Below are positions 1 through 8,630 of a stretch of 64,000 bases of DNA, piece by piece. The number at the start of each line of letters is the position of its first letter. The first letter of the stretch is position 1. A model generated the notes under the pieces. It was not told the origin of the DNA. It did no database searches and saw only the letters and a list, made by a program, of their open reading frames with translations. Made by a program: the position numbers and the translations under genes. This DNA comes from Rhodoferax sp. (GTDB lineage: Bacteria; Pseudomonadota; Gammaproteobacteria; Burkholderiales; Burkholderiaceae_C), in the NCBI RefSeq assembly GCF_018063565.1, contig NZ_JAGPBB010000001.1, forward strand, positions 1-64,000, given 5' to 3'.

Positions 1-1
1 C

Positions 2-691
2 TGGCGCGTGCCGTGGACCACGTTGCTGATGGGCATCTATGGTTTGTTTTGTTACCACTTTCTGCTGTTCATGGCGTTGCGGCTGGCACCGCCGGTGTCG
101 GCCAATCTGGTCAACTACCTGTGGCCGTTGCTGATGGTGGTGCTGGCACCGGTGATTCTGCCGGGTGTGCGCCTGCGCACCGTGCATGTGCTGGCCGCCT
201 TGCTGGGTTTTGCTGGCGCAGCAGTGGTCATTCTGGGCAGCGGGCCGTCGGTGGGGGTTGGCCACACCGGGGGAAGCGCGTGGGGTTACCTGCTGGCCGT
301 GGCGGCGGCATTGATCTGGTCGAGCTACTCGTTGTTGACCAAACGGGTGGCAGCATTTCCAACGGCAGCCATTGGCAGCTTTGCGCTGGCCTCAGGCGTG
401 TTGTCTCTTCTGTGTCATGCGCTGCTGGAGCCCGCCATCACCTTAAACACGCGGGACTGGCTGCTTATCGGGGTCATCGGTTTGGGGCCGATGGGTGCTG
501 CCTTCTTCTTGTGGGACAAGGCGCTCAAGACCGGTGACGCCAGCCAGATCGGTATCCTGAGCTACCTCACGCCTCTGTTGTCGACCGCCATGCTGGTGCT
601 GACCGGCGGGCGGGCGCTGACCTGGAACGTGGTGGTGGCTGCGGTGATGATCGTCACGGCCGCCTGGCTGGGTAGCCGTGCCCGCGCCTGA
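2..691 (+). CDS. EamA/DMT-superfamily permease, 5'-truncated by the window edge
   Basis: An inner-membrane transporter of the drug/metabolite transporter superfamily; substrate cannot be read from sequence. The frame is open to the left edge, so the true start lies outside; about 230 residues are visible against roughly 300 for the family, so the first helices are missing. What remains is a run of hydrophobic segments (for example ALLGFAGAAVVILGSG and YLLAVAAALIWSSYSLL), with the second EamA repeat beginning near position 285. The C-terminus (VVVAAVMIVTAAWLGSRARA) has the usual last helix followed by a basic end. It ends 17 bp before the threonine ammonia-lyase gene and may be co-transcribed with it, which would fit an amino-acid or metabolite exporter, but that is inference. 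Confidence 0.88.
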   Translation, partial: WRVPWTTLLMGIYGLFCYHFLLFMALRLAPPVSANLVNYLWPLLMVVLAPVILPGVRLRTVHVLAALLGFAGAAVVILGSGPSVGVGHTGGSAWGYLLAVAAALIWSSYSLLTKRVAAFPTAAIGSFALASGVLSLLCHALLEPAITLNTRDWLLIGVIGLGPMGAAFFLWDKALKTGDASQIGILSYLTPLLSTAMLVLTGGRALTWNVVVAAVMIVTAAWLGSRARA

Positions 692-707
692 TTTGTAAAG
701 GACTTTC

Positions 708-1910
708 ATGCTGACTCTGTCTGACATTGAACACGCCGCGCAACGCCTGCAGGGCCAGGTGTTGCGCACCCCCTGTGTGGCATCGCGGACCTTGTCCGAG
801 ATCACCGGCGCGCAGGTGTTCCTGAAGTTTGAGAACCTTCAGTTCACCGCCTCGTTCAAGGAGCGCGGCGCTTGCAACAAGCTGGTGCAGCTTAAGCCCG
901 AGGAGCGTGCCTGCGGTGTGATCGCCATGAGCGCCGGCAACCACGCCCAGGGCGTGGCCTACCATGCCCAGCGTCTGGGGGTGCGGGCAGTGATCGTCAT
1001 GCCGGTGTTCACACCAGGGGTCAAAGTGGAGCGTACCCGGGGTTTTGGCGCCGAGGTGCTGCTGCATGGCAGCACCCTGGAGGAGGCGCGCGGTCATGCG
1101 ATGGCGCTGGCGCAGCAACAGGGGCTGGTGTTTGTGCACCCCTACGACGACCCGGACATCGTGGCCGGCCAGGGTACGGTGGCGCTGGAGATGCTGGCCG
1201 ATGTGCCCGAGCTCGATACGCTGGTGGTGGCCATTGGCGGCGGCGGGTTGATTGGCGGCATGGCGACGGCGGCCAAGGCGCTGCGCCCTGACATCGAGAT
1301 CGTCGGGGTGCAGACCCAGCGTTTTCCGGCGATGTTCAACGCCATCAAGGGCACGCAGCACCCGCAAGGCACCAGCAGCATCGCCGAGGGCATTGCGGTG
1401 GGCACGCCGGGTCGGTTGACACAAGCCATCATTCGCGACAAGGTCAATGACCTGTTACTGGTGGACGAGGGAGATATCGAGCAGGCCATCGTGATGCTGC
1501 TGGAAGTCGAAAAAACTCTGGTCGAAGGCGCCGGGGCGGCGGGCCTGGCAGCGCTGCTGAAGCATCCGGCGCAGTTTCAGCGCAAGCGGGTCGGGCTGGT
1601 GTTGTGTGGCGGCAATATCGACCCGCTGCTGCTGGCCGCCATCATTGAGCGCGGCATGGTGCGCGCCGGACGACTGGCGCGCCTGCGGGTCAGCGCGCGG
1701 GATGTGCCGGGCACGCTGGCAGCCATCACCGCCACCGTGGCACAGGCGGGCGCCAACATCAACGAAGTCCACCACCAGCGCGCCTTCACCACATTGGCGG
1801 CACAGAATGTCGAGGTGGAGCTGGTGATCCAGACGCGCGGGCCGCAACATGTGGACGATGTGGTGCGTGCTTTGCTGAGTGCCGGGCTGTCGGCCGAACT
1901 GGTGCGCTGA
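708..1910 (+). CDS. ilvA: threonine ammonia-lyase (PLP-dependent, one ACT domain)
   Basis: Deaminates L-threonine to 2-oxobutanoate and ammonia in the cytoplasm, the first step toward isoleucine or threonine catabolism. The 400-residue product has the PLP-lysine motif SFKERGA (around residue 50), the PLP phosphate-binding glycine loop GGGGLIGG (around residue 182) and a single C-terminal ACT domain (about residues 325-400), the layout of the short ilvA class rather than the 510-residue two-ACT E. coli IlvA. The ATG follows AAAGGAC, a good ribosome binding site. A catabolic (TdcB-like) role is possible; the ACT domain argues for allosteric control. The upstream permease is 17 bp away in the same direction. 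Confidence 0.92.
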   Translation: MLTLSDIEHAAQRLQGQVLRTPCVASRTLSEITGAQVFLKFENLQFTASFKERGACNKLVQLKPEERACGVIAMSAGNHAQGVAYHAQRLGVRAVIVMPVFTPGVKVERTRGFGAEVLLHGSTLEEARGHAMALAQQQGLVFVHPYDDPDIVAGQGTVALEMLADVPELDTLVVAIGGGGLIGGMATAAKALRPDIEIVGVQTQRFPAMFNAIKGTQHPQGTSSIAEGIAVGTPGRLTQAIIRDKVNDLLLVDEGDIEQAIVMLLEVEKTLVEGAGAAGLAALLKHPAQFQRKRVGLVLCGGNIDPLLLAAIIERGMVRAGRLARLRVSARDVPGTLAAITATVAQAGANINEVHHQRAFTTLAAQNVEVELVIQTRGPQHVDDVVRALLSAGLSAELVR

Positions 1911-1983
1911 AGGTCAGGATTTCATTGGGCTGACATTTGTGCAGGCGTTGGGTAAACTCAACTCACCTTAAAGGAGTTCTTCG

Positions 1984-2403
1984 ATGAAAGTTCTGTTGGC
2001 CGTTGATGGCAGTTCGTATACCAAGAAGATGCTGGCTTATCTGGCAGCCCACGACATGTATTCAACCAAAAATGAATACACCGCGTTCACAGCCCAGTTG
2101 GTATTGCCGACACAGGCTCGCACCGCATTGGGCAAGGAACTGGTGGCCAAATATTACGAAGACGAAGGTCTGCGGGTGATGAATCCGGTGAAGAAGTACC
2201 TGGAACGCCACAAAATTGTGCCCCAATGTATCTGGAAGACCGGCAAGCCCGGTGAGCTGATCAGCAAAATCGCCACCGAAGGCAAGTATGACCTGATCGT
2301 GATGGGCTCCCATGGGCACGGTGCGCTGGTCAATCTGGTGGTGGGCTCGGTCGCGACGGAAGTGCTGGCGGGCTGCAAGACGCCCGTGTTGATCGTGCGC
2401 TGA
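1984..2403 (+). CDS. universal stress protein, UspA family
   Basis: A small cytoplasmic stress protein of 139 residues. It begins with the family's first strand (MKVLLAVDGS) and carries the ATP-binding signature G-2X-G-9X-G(S/T) near the C-terminus (residues of GSHGHGALVNLVVGS), so it belongs to the ATP-binding Usp class. A very good ribosome binding site (AAAGGAG) precedes the ATG. It is preceded by a 73-bp gap and probably has its own promoter. No specific partner is suggested by neighbours. Confidence 0.9.
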   Translation: MKVLLAVDGSSYTKKMLAYLAAHDMYSTKNEYTAFTAQLVLPTQARTALGKELVAKYYEDEGLRVMNPVKKYLERHKIVPQCIWKTGKPGELISKIATEGKYDLIVMGSHGHGALVNLVVGSVATEVLAGCKTPVLIVR

Positions 2404-2433
2404 GGTGAAGCTTGCCAGAGGATTTAACTTAAA

Positions 2434-2467
2434 TAGCTTAAAACCGTTTGCCAGCATGCGCTAGCGG
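2434..2467 (+). repeat. AT-rich dispersed element, copy b
   Basis: TAGCT begins at 2434 and GCGCT at 2458, the 24-nt offset shared by all copies of this family in the window (others at 6005, 8620, 27603, 29023, 35665, 37411, 45663 and 53337). It lies between the universal stress gene and the convergent TetR gene and runs over the TetR stop codon. Confidence 0.6.
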
Positions 2468-3078
2468 CAATTTAGACCATCAAAACAGGTGGTCAGAACC
2501 AGTTCGATGATCTGCTCGTCGCTGAATAGTCCGCCCATCTGCAGAAACTCGACCACCGAGTCGCAGGCGCGGGCAAAGAAGGTGTACAAGATCGCGATCG
2601 CTGGCAAGCCGGGGTTCAGGCTGCCATCGGCCTGCGCCGCTTCGATCCAGCCGCCCAGACGCTCGCTGATTTCCATCAGGCCATCCATGTAATCACGATT
2701 GGCAATCAGCGCGGCACGCAGGCTCGAATTCTGGCTTGGCAGGGTCGGCATGTCACCCGCGAGCTTGACCTTCAGCACCCAGTGCACCACCGCCCGCAAG
2801 TTGTCCAGCGGTGCTGCGTCTGGCGGCAAGGCGGCAATCATGTCTTGCGCCTGGCGCATCACCCGCACCATGGCGGCGGCAGCCAGGTCTTCCTTGCTGG
2901 GGAAGTGTTTATACAGGCTGGCCTTGGCAATGCCCACCTGCGCGGCCACCTCGTCCACGGTCATGGCATCGAAACCCTTTTCCGCCAACAACCGGTTGAC
3001 CGTCTGGACAATCGTGTCTTCTCGCACTTGCAGCATCCGCTGTTTGAACGAAACTTTGGTAGGGGCTGCGGTATTCAT
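2461..3078 (-). CDS. TetR/AcrR-family transcriptional regulator
   Basis: A 205-residue DNA-binding repressor. The N-terminal helix-turn-helix is clear (TVDEVAAQVGIAKASLYKHFPSKEDL is the recognition region, about residues 40-66), and the remaining helices form a TetR_C-like ligand domain whose ligand is unknown. It lies 50 bp downstream of the ArgP-like gene on the same strand; no efflux pump or enzyme gene is divergent from it, so its target cannot be guessed from context. Confidence 0.9.
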   Translation of the reverse strand: MNTAAPTKVSFKQRMLQVREDTIVQTVNRLLAEKGFDAMTVDEVAAQVGIAKASLYKHFPSKEDLAAAAMVRVMRQAQDMIAALPPDAAPLDNLRAVVHWVLKVKLAGDMPTLPSQNSSLRAALIANRDYMDGLMEISERLGGWIEAAQADGSLNPGLPAIAILYTFFARACDSVVEFLQMGGLFSDEQIIELVLTTCFDGLNCR

Positions 3079-3128
3079 GCTGTCATCTTAGCCCAGTCCT
3101 TCAAAATCTGGGCCATCCGTGCAAATAG

Positions 3129-4067
3129 CTACTGTCCGGTCTTGTGGCGAACTTCGCCGTGCGAAAGAGCCGTCAGTGCGGCGCTCTTGAGGGCGTGCGT
3201 GAGGGCGTCCAGAACCACTGAGTTGAGGTTCCAGCAATGCCAGAACAGCGCCACCGGCAGGGTGTGCCCCGGCATCAAATTGACCAATCTGCCCTGCGTC
3301 AACGGCGCGCTGACCATCAGCTCGGGCAGCACACTCACCCCCCAACCCGCCAGCACCGCCTGCAACTGGCCCTCGGAGCTGGGCACATACAGATGCCGCA
3401 GCGCCACATGTTTGAGCCCACAGGCATCGGCCACAAACTCCGCCTGCAAGTCGTCCTTGCGGTTGAAGGCGATAAAGGGCAAGCTGCTGAAGTTATGCGG
3501 GTTCAAGCCATTTGGGCAGTGTGCCTGCGCGAACGCGGCCTGCGCCACGGCGACATAACGCATGGAACCCAGTGGCTCGATCTTGCAGCTGCGCAATGCC
3601 GAGCGCAGGGTCGTCACACAGCCCAGCACCCGGCCCTCACGCAGCCACTCGAAGGTGAAGTCCTGATCGTCGGTGATGATTTCGAGTCCCAGGCCCTGAT
3701 GCGCCAACGGGCTCAGTGCCGGCAGCGCCCAGGTGGCGATGCTGTCGGCATTGACGGCGATCGAGATGCGCTCGGCCTCACCGGCGGCACCGGCCACACC
3801 GGGAGCCAGTTCTCGCAGGTCACGATCCAGGTCGGCACGCAGCAAACGCATTTGCATCGCGTGTTTGAGCAGCAGGCGCCCCGCTGTGGTCGCTTTGAGT
3901 GGGCGACTGCGCACAATCAGCACTGTGCCCATCTGGACTTCCAGCGAGCGCAGGCGCAGTGACACCGCTGACTGGGTGATCGACAAGCGCACGGCGGCGC
4001 GTTCAAAACCGCCCTCTTCCACGATGGCGGCCAGGCATTCCAGAGCGTCGGGGTCAAAGGTGCTCAT
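3129..4067 (-). CDS. argP: LysR-family regulator, ArgP/IciA type
   Basis: A LysR-type regulator of 312 residues. The winged HTH (GFERAAVRLSITQSAVSLRLRSLE broken across residues 20-45) and the effector domain match the ArgP family, including the stretch AVNADSIATWALPALSPL that closely follows E. coli ArgP. In that family the protein senses lysine/arginine and activates the argO/lysE exporter. Here no LysE gene is adjacent; the divergent gene is the unknown 130-aa ORF at 4278. I place the start at 4067 (MSTFDPDALE) rather than nine codons upstream, because ArgP proteins begin just before this region. Confidence 0.85.
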   Translation of the reverse strand: MSTFDPDALECLAAIVEEGGFERAAVRLSITQSAVSLRLRSLEVQMGTVLIVRSRPLKATTAGRLLLKHAMQMRLLRADLDRDLRELAPGVAGAAGEAERISIAVNADSIATWALPALSPLAHQGLGLEIITDDQDFTFEWLREGRVLGCVTTLRSALRSCKIEPLGSMRYVAVAQAAFAQAHCPNGLNPHNFSSLPFIAFNRKDDLQAEFVADACGLKHVALRHLYVPSSEGQLQAVLAGWGVSVLPELMVSAPLTQGRLVNLMPGHTLPVALFWHCWNLNSVVLDALTHALKSAALTALSHGEVRHKTGQ

Positions 4068-4277
4068 GTATTCACCATCAGAATCGCTAATCAAAGATGC
4101 GGCAGTTTAATCGTGCATCGTGTGCGCTGTCCGGCGTGGCAGCGGGAGTCGGCATTCTTGCGGCAAAAATGCATCCGGATTTACCCTGAAAATAGCGCAA
4201 AAGAGGGTTTATCCAGGTTTTTTTGGCTTTAGCCGGGGTGTCTGTCCTGCAAAATCGCCGCATCGTTAGGAGGCTCC

Positions 4278-4670
4278 ATGACATTGCAATACCGGCTCAA
4301 AGAAGGTCACTACCATTTGTATGATATGAGCACACCGGCCAGCCGGGTCACCGGTGAGCATCGGCTGCGTCTGCGCACCGACACTGTCGCCATTGCCTTT
4401 GAGGCCAGTACCGGTGCCCTGCGCGAACATGGCAGCCCCTTGCGCATCCACTCATGGGCCAACAACACGCGCCGACGTCTGCGCGCCAGTGGGGCACTCG
4501 ATCGCGCCAATGACATTGTGGTGGTGTCAGGGCCGCTACCGGTTGACGAGATCAACAAATGCCTGGAGATTGACGGCTATTGCCGCGACATGTTGACCCG
4601 GCTGGCCAGTCTGCCACACGGAAAGATGAGTGGTCAACGTGCCCAGTCGGGTGGGCGCACCACCCATTGA
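4278..4670 (+). CDS. hypothetical protein, 130 aa
   Basis: I do not recognise this family. It has an excellent ribosome binding site (TTAGGAGGCTCC before the ATG) and codon use like its neighbours, so it is likely real. The product is soluble, has no signal peptide or membrane segment, is fairly basic (an RRRLR patch near residue 58) and ends in a polar tail. Central sequence NDIVVVSGPLPVDEINKCLE suggests a small alpha/beta fold. It is divergent from the ArgP-like regulator across 210 bp, so it may be a target of that regulator; this is inference only. Confidence 0.65.
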   Translation: MTLQYRLKEGHYHLYDMSTPASRVTGEHRLRLRTDTVAIAFEASTGALREHGSPLRIHSWANNTRRRLRASGALDRANDIVVVSGPLPVDEINKCLEIDGYCRDMLTRLASLPHGKMSGQRAQSGGRTTH

Positions 4671-4702
4671 ATCCAAACATGGGTCGGTGCGTGGCAGCGC
4701 CA

Positions 4703-5968
4703 TCAGCCCAGCCACAAGCCGACAATGCCAAGTGTCATCAGGGTGACCGGTGCCCCGATGCGCAGATGGGCACGCCAGTCAATGGTGACACCGTTTTTTT
4801 GCGCCAGATCCACCACAATCAGGTTGGCGATGGAGCCCACCAGCAGCAAATTGCCGGCAAAAGTGCTGACCAGCGCCAGCGTCACACCGGCCTGCATTCC
4901 TTGTAGGTGGGGAGTCAGCAGCATGACGGCGGGCACGTTGGAGACCAGGTTGGACAACACCACCGTGGCGGTTAACAGCGGCAGTGTGTCGGCCAGATGA
5001 AAACCTTGCGCGGCCAGCCACCCTACCGCCTGCAGGGCCAGCCCGGTAGATGCGAAGGCGTGGTTCACCACAAACAGCCCCATGAACAGCACCAGCAGTT
5101 CCCAGTCGACGAAACCCATGACGTGGGACGAATGAAAACGCCGGCTCAGTAGCAATACCCCCGCACCCACCAGCGCTGCCACGTCACGCGGCCAGTCGGT
5201 CAGCAGGAACACCGCCATCAACGCCCCCGCCACCAGCAAACCCTTGCCTGTTTGCCAGCCGTCAAAGCGCGGGCTGGGCAAGGGTGCGTCGCCCTCGGTG
5301 CGGGGAGTCAAAGCGGCGCAATCGGCGTCGGTGGCTGGGCCAGTGTTCGCCATGTGGCGATGCGGCACCCACACCAGCCAAGCCCACAAGACCAGCAGAC
5401 TCAGTGCTACCGGTGGCAAGGCAGCGCGGGCATAGCCCCCAAAAGGCAGTTGCATCATCGAACCAATCAGCATGTTTTGCGGGTTGCCGATCAGCGTGGC
5501 GGCCGAGCCGATGTTGGCCGCGCAGGCCAGCCCAACCAGGAAGGGCACCGGGTCCAGCCGGCGCCGCAGGCTCAGCTGCGCCACCACCGGCGTCATGGCC
5601 AGACAGATGATGTCATTGGAGAACACCGCCGAGAGCGTTGCGGCGGTCACGATCAGCGCTGCCAGCAAGCCTGCCCGCCCCAAGGGCAGGCTCGCCACCC
5701 GCTCGGTGACCGCCACATAAAACCCGCCCAGGCGCATTTGCGCCGAGACCACCATGAAGGAAAACAATAGCAGGATGGTGGGCAGGTCAATCGCCCGGGC
5801 GGCTTCGTCGGTGCTGCTGGCGCCGAGGCCGATCATCGCAATCGCGCCCAACAAGGCCACACCCGAACGATCCAGCTTGAGGCTGGGCAGGCCACCCAGG
5901 ATCATGCCCACATACACCAAGGTGAACACCAGGGTGATTTCCAGGTGCTGGACGGCGGTGCCCGTCAC
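4703..5968 (-). CDS. SLC13/ArsB-NhaD superfamily anion permease
   Basis: A 421-residue polytopic inner-membrane protein of the ion-transporter superfamily. Two family hallmarks are visible: NIGSAATLIGNPQNMLIG (first half, the Asn-Pro turn that binds substrate/cation in this superfamily) and a second-half counterpart around TFAGNLLLVGSIANLIV. It is shorter than DASS dicarboxylate carriers and resembles CitT/ArsB-like permeases; substrate is undetermined. The start codon overlaps the stop of the upstream LysR gene (ATGA at 5965-5968), so translation is probably coupled, and the divergent beta-alanine catabolic genes suggest an organic-acid substrate. Confidence 0.85.
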   Translation of the reverse strand: MTGTAVQHLEITLVFTLVYVGMILGGLPSLKLDRSGVALLGAIAMIGLGASSTDEAARAIDLPTILLLFSFMVVSAQMRLGGFYVAVTERVASLPLGRAGLLAALIVTAATLSAVFSNDIICLAMTPVVAQLSLRRRLDPVPFLVGLACAANIGSAATLIGNPQNMLIGSMMQLPFGGYARAALPPVALSLLVLWAWLVWVPHRHMANTGPATDADCAALTPRTEGDAPLPSPRFDGWQTGKGLLVAGALMAVFLLTDWPRDVAALVGAGVLLLSRRFHSSHVMGFVDWELLVLFMGLFVVNHAFASTGLALQAVGWLAAQGFHLADTLPLLTATVVLSNLVSNVPAVMLLTPHLQGMQAGVTLALVSTFAGNLLLVGSIANLIVVDLAQKNGVTIDWRAHLRIGAPVTLMTLGIVGLWLG

Positions 5969-6996
5969 GGTTGCACCCAGGCATCTGGTTGTTCATGGTA
6001 TTCGTAGCTGTCAAGGCTTATGAGACATGCGCTGACGTGCATTTGATCAATAGATGAGGTGGCATTTTGCGGGTGTGCCTGACGCAGGCAATCCTGAAAC
6101 GCCCGCGTCACCCGGGCACTTTGCGGTGATGCACGTACGATGCCAAAGAAGCTGCACCGATAACTGAAAACGCCAGGTTGCAGCGCCTGCATCCGGCCTT
6201 GACGAACAAACTCCTGCGCGTAATGGTCGGGCAGAAAACCCAGGAAGCGGCCCGACAGGATCAAGGTGGCAATCGACTCCTGGTCATAGCCGGTGGCGGC
6301 GCGGGTCAGGCGCACCTGCTGCGTCAGCGCCATGTTCGGCGAGTGGTAGCCCAGCCCGGCAAAGCGGTGCTGGCGCAGCGCGTCCCAGTCGGCAGGTTGC
6401 TGGGCGGCGTTGAGCTCAAACAGCGGATGACCGGGGGCGCAATACAAAAACATGGTTTCATCAAACAAGCGCTGGTAAACCAGGGTGTCGGTGCTGCGGT
6501 GACCGGGCACCACGCCAATCTGAAACTGCCCGCTGAGCACGCCACGTTCAATCACGTTGAGCGGCGCCACGTGCAAGTGAAGGCTCACATCTGGCGCCTG
6601 AACCTGAAACAGAGCAATCGCCTCGCCCATATGGGACGCCGGGTTGCTGGCGGTTTTATCAAACACCGCCACATGCAACTCGCCCCCCATGCGTTGATGG
6701 ATCTCGTCCACCCGGGCGCGAAAGGCGTCCACTCCGGCCAGCAGTTGCAAGGTTTCGGCATAAATCTGTTCACCCTCGGGGGTCAGGGCAAAGCCGGCTC
6801 GCCCCCTGCGGCACAAAGTGAGTCCGATCCGGGTTTCCAGGTCTTTGATGTGGCGGCTCACTGTGCTGGTGCCAATGTTGAGCTCCAGCTCGGCGGCGCT
6901 CATGCCACCGCAATCGACCACACTTTTGAACACACGCAGCAGGCGGATGTCCATGTCGCTCAACTGGCCCAGGGCAGCGCGGGTTTTTACTTGCAT
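5965..6996 (-). CDS. LysR-family transcriptional regulator
   Basis: A LysR-type regulator with N-terminal HTH (MSAAELELNIGTSTVSRHIKDLE region split over residues 29-52) followed by a two-lobed substrate-binding domain. I take the ATG at 6996 (MQVKTRAALG); an in-frame ATG at 7032 is an alternative. The open frame continues far upstream into the divergent aminotransferase gene and that part is not coding. Being divergent from the aminotransferase gene (90 bp between starts) and overlapping the permease gene, it probably regulates both. The last ~20 codons are made of a copy of the AT-rich repeat (6005-6044), so the C-terminus may be extended relative to relatives. Confidence 0.88.
   Translation of the reverse strand: MQVKTRAALGQLSDMDIRLLRVFKSVVDCGGMSAAELELNIGTSTVSRHIKDLETRIGLTLCRRGRAGFALTPEGEQIYAETLQLLAGVDAFRARVDEIHQRMGGELHVAVFDKTASNPASHMGEAIALFQVQAPDVSLHLHVAPLNVIERGVLSGQFQIGVVPGHRSTDTLVYQRLFDETMFLYCAPGHPLFELNAAQQPADWDALRQHRFAGLGYHSPNMALTQQVRLTRAATGYDQESIATLILSGRFLGFLPDHYAQEFVRQGRMQALQPGVFSYRCSFFGIVRASPQSARVTRAFQDCLRQAHPQNATSSIDQMHVSACLISLDSYEYHEQPDAWVQP
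6005..6044 (+). repeat. AT-rich dispersed element, copy c (inside lysR 3' end)
   Basis: TAGCTG at 6005-6010 and ATGCGCTGACG ending near 6037; the offset TAGCT to GCGCT is 24 nt. Ungapped comparison with copy a (8581-8620, minus strand) gives about 22 identities over the first 35 positions. It encodes the C-terminal residues SACLISLDSYEY of the LysR protein. Confidence 0.65.
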
Positions 6997-7086
6997 TGAT
7001 TCGCAACCAAAGAGTGATACTTCAACATTCATAAGAGTAACAGAGACCTGCACAATCGCGCTTTTGCCCCTACCCGAGACCACGCC

Positions 7087-8436
7087 ATGAACCTGACCGA
7101 TGCCACAATCCTGTCCCAGCCCCGCACCGATGCGGCCTGGCTGGAGCCGCACTGGATGCCGTTTACCGGTAACCGCAACTTCAAGGCCAAGCCGCGCCTG
7201 ATTGTGCAGGCCGAGGGTTGCTACTACACAGATAGCGAGGGACGCAAGATTTTCGACGGCCTGTCGGGCCTTTGGACCTGTGGGCTGGGGCATGGTCGGC
7301 CGGAACTGGTAGAGGCCGTGCGCAAGCAGATGGCCACGCTTGACTATTCGCCCGCCTTCCAGTTTGGCCATCCGCAGTCGTTTGCGCTGGCCAACAAGCT
7401 CAAGCAGCTCACGCCTGAGGGGCTCGACTACACTTTCTTCACCGGCTCAGGGTCTGAATCTGCCGATACCTCGCTGAAAATGGCGCGAGCGTACTGGCGT
7501 GCCAAAGGGCAAGGCAGCAAAACCCTGCTGATCGGGCGCGAGAAGGGCTACCACGGTGTCAACTTCGGTGGCATCTCGGTGGGCGGCATTTTGGGCAACC
7601 GAAAGACCTATGGTCAGGGCATACAGGCCGACCATCTGCCGCACACCCAGCCACCGGCGGGCTCGTTCATCAAGGGCATGCCCGAGCACGGGGTCGAACT
7701 GGCCGACGACTTGTTGCGCCTGATCAACCTGCACGACGCCAGCAACATTGCGGCGGTGATTGTGGAGCCGATGGCAGGGTCGGCCGGTGTCATCATCCCG
7801 CCCAAAGGGTATTTGCAGCGGCTGCGTGACATTTGCACGGCGCACAACATCCTGCTGATTTTTGACGAGGTCATCACCGGCTTTGGCCGCATGGGCGCCT
7901 GGACTGGTGCCGAGGCGTTTGGCGTCAAGCCCGACATCCTCAACGCCGCCAAGCAGATCACCAATGGCGCACAGCCGCTGGGGGTGGTGATGGCCACCAA
8001 AGAGATTTATGACACCTTCATGGCCTGCGGCGGGCCTGACTACATGCTGGAATTTGCCCACGGTTACACCTACTCGGCGCACCCGGTGCCCTGCGCGGTG
8101 GGCCTGGCCACGCTGGAACTTCTGGAGCGTGAACACATGATTGAGCGTGTGCGAGAGCTCAGCCCGGTGCTGGAACGCGCCGTGCACAGCCTGCGTGGCA
8201 CGCCTCACGTGGCCGACATCCGCAACTACGGTCTGGCCGCGGGTCTGACGATTGCGGCCATGCCCGGAGAGCCGGCCCGGCGCCCGTACGAGATCGCCAT
8301 GGCGATGTGGGACAAGGGTTTTTATGTCCGTTATGGCGGCGATACGATCCAGATGGCACCGCCCTTTGTCAGCACACCGGAACAGATCGATGCCATGATC
8401 AACGCGCTGGGCGAGACGCTGCAGCGCCAGCCCTGA
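7087..8436 (+). CDS. beta-alanine:pyruvate (omega-amino acid) aminotransferase
   Basis: A class III PLP aminotransferase of 449 residues, which moves the terminal amino group of beta-alanine or a related omega-amino acid to pyruvate, giving malonate semialdehyde and alanine. Seen in the sequence: the N-terminal substrate region HWMPFTGNRNFK, the PLP phosphate-binding GSGSESADTSLKMA, the aspartate motif IFDEVITGFGRMG and the Schiff-base lysine in AAKQITNGAQPLG. These follow the omega-amino acid:pyruvate transaminase group closely. The next gene, mmsA, would oxidise malonate semialdehyde to acetyl-CoA, so the pair makes a beta-alanine catabolic route. Likely controlled by the divergent LysR gene. 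Confidence 0.92.
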   Translation: MNLTDATILSQPRTDAAWLEPHWMPFTGNRNFKAKPRLIVQAEGCYYTDSEGRKIFDGLSGLWTCGLGHGRPELVEAVRKQMATLDYSPAFQFGHPQSFALANKLKQLTPEGLDYTFFTGSGSESADTSLKMARAYWRAKGQGSKTLLIGREKGYHGVNFGGISVGGILGNRKTYGQGIQADHLPHTQPPAGSFIKGMPEHGVELADDLLRLINLHDASNIAAVIVEPMAGSAGVIIPPKGYLQRLRDICTAHNILLIFDEVITGFGRMGAWTGAEAFGVKPDILNAAKQITNGAQPLGVVMATKEIYDTFMACGGPDYMLEFAHGYTYSAHPVPCAVGLATLELLEREHMIERVRELSPVLERAVHSLRGTPHVADIRNYGLAAGLTIAAMPGEPARRPYEIAMAMWDKGFYVRYGGDTIQMAPPFVSTPEQIDAMINALGETLQRQP

Positions 8437-8580
8437 GGCAACGCGAGGCAGGGGCCATCGACTTCCAGCCGCGATGGCGCGTGCGGCAGCCGCAGGCTGG
8501 CATGATGTCGGCTTGAATCCGTCACCGCGAACTGCCCATGGTCTGGTTGCCCCACCCCATCATGGCAGTAATTGAAGCTT

Positions 8581-8620
8581 TTTAACCCTTCAGCCCATAT
8601 CCAACGGGCATAACCAGCTA
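8581..8620 (-). repeat. AT-rich dispersed element, copy a (mmsA leader)
   Basis: Read on the minus strand it starts TAGCTGGTTATGCCC at 8620 and reaches ATGGGCTGAAGGG near 8588; TAGCT to GGGCT offset is 24 nt as in the other copies. GCCC and GGGC form an internal stem. It occupies the stretch immediately upstream of the mmsA start codon. Confidence 0.65.
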
Positions 8621-8630
8621 TTGAATTGAT

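Noticed and set aside
3098..3135. Possible tenth copy of the AT-rich repeat (ATAGCTAC near 3126)
   Set aside because: The second motif is not at the 24-nt offset shared by the other copies.
6997..7371. N-terminal extension of the LysR protein by 125 codons
   Set aside because: It runs antisense through the start of the aminotransferase gene; LysR proteins begin directly before the HTH.
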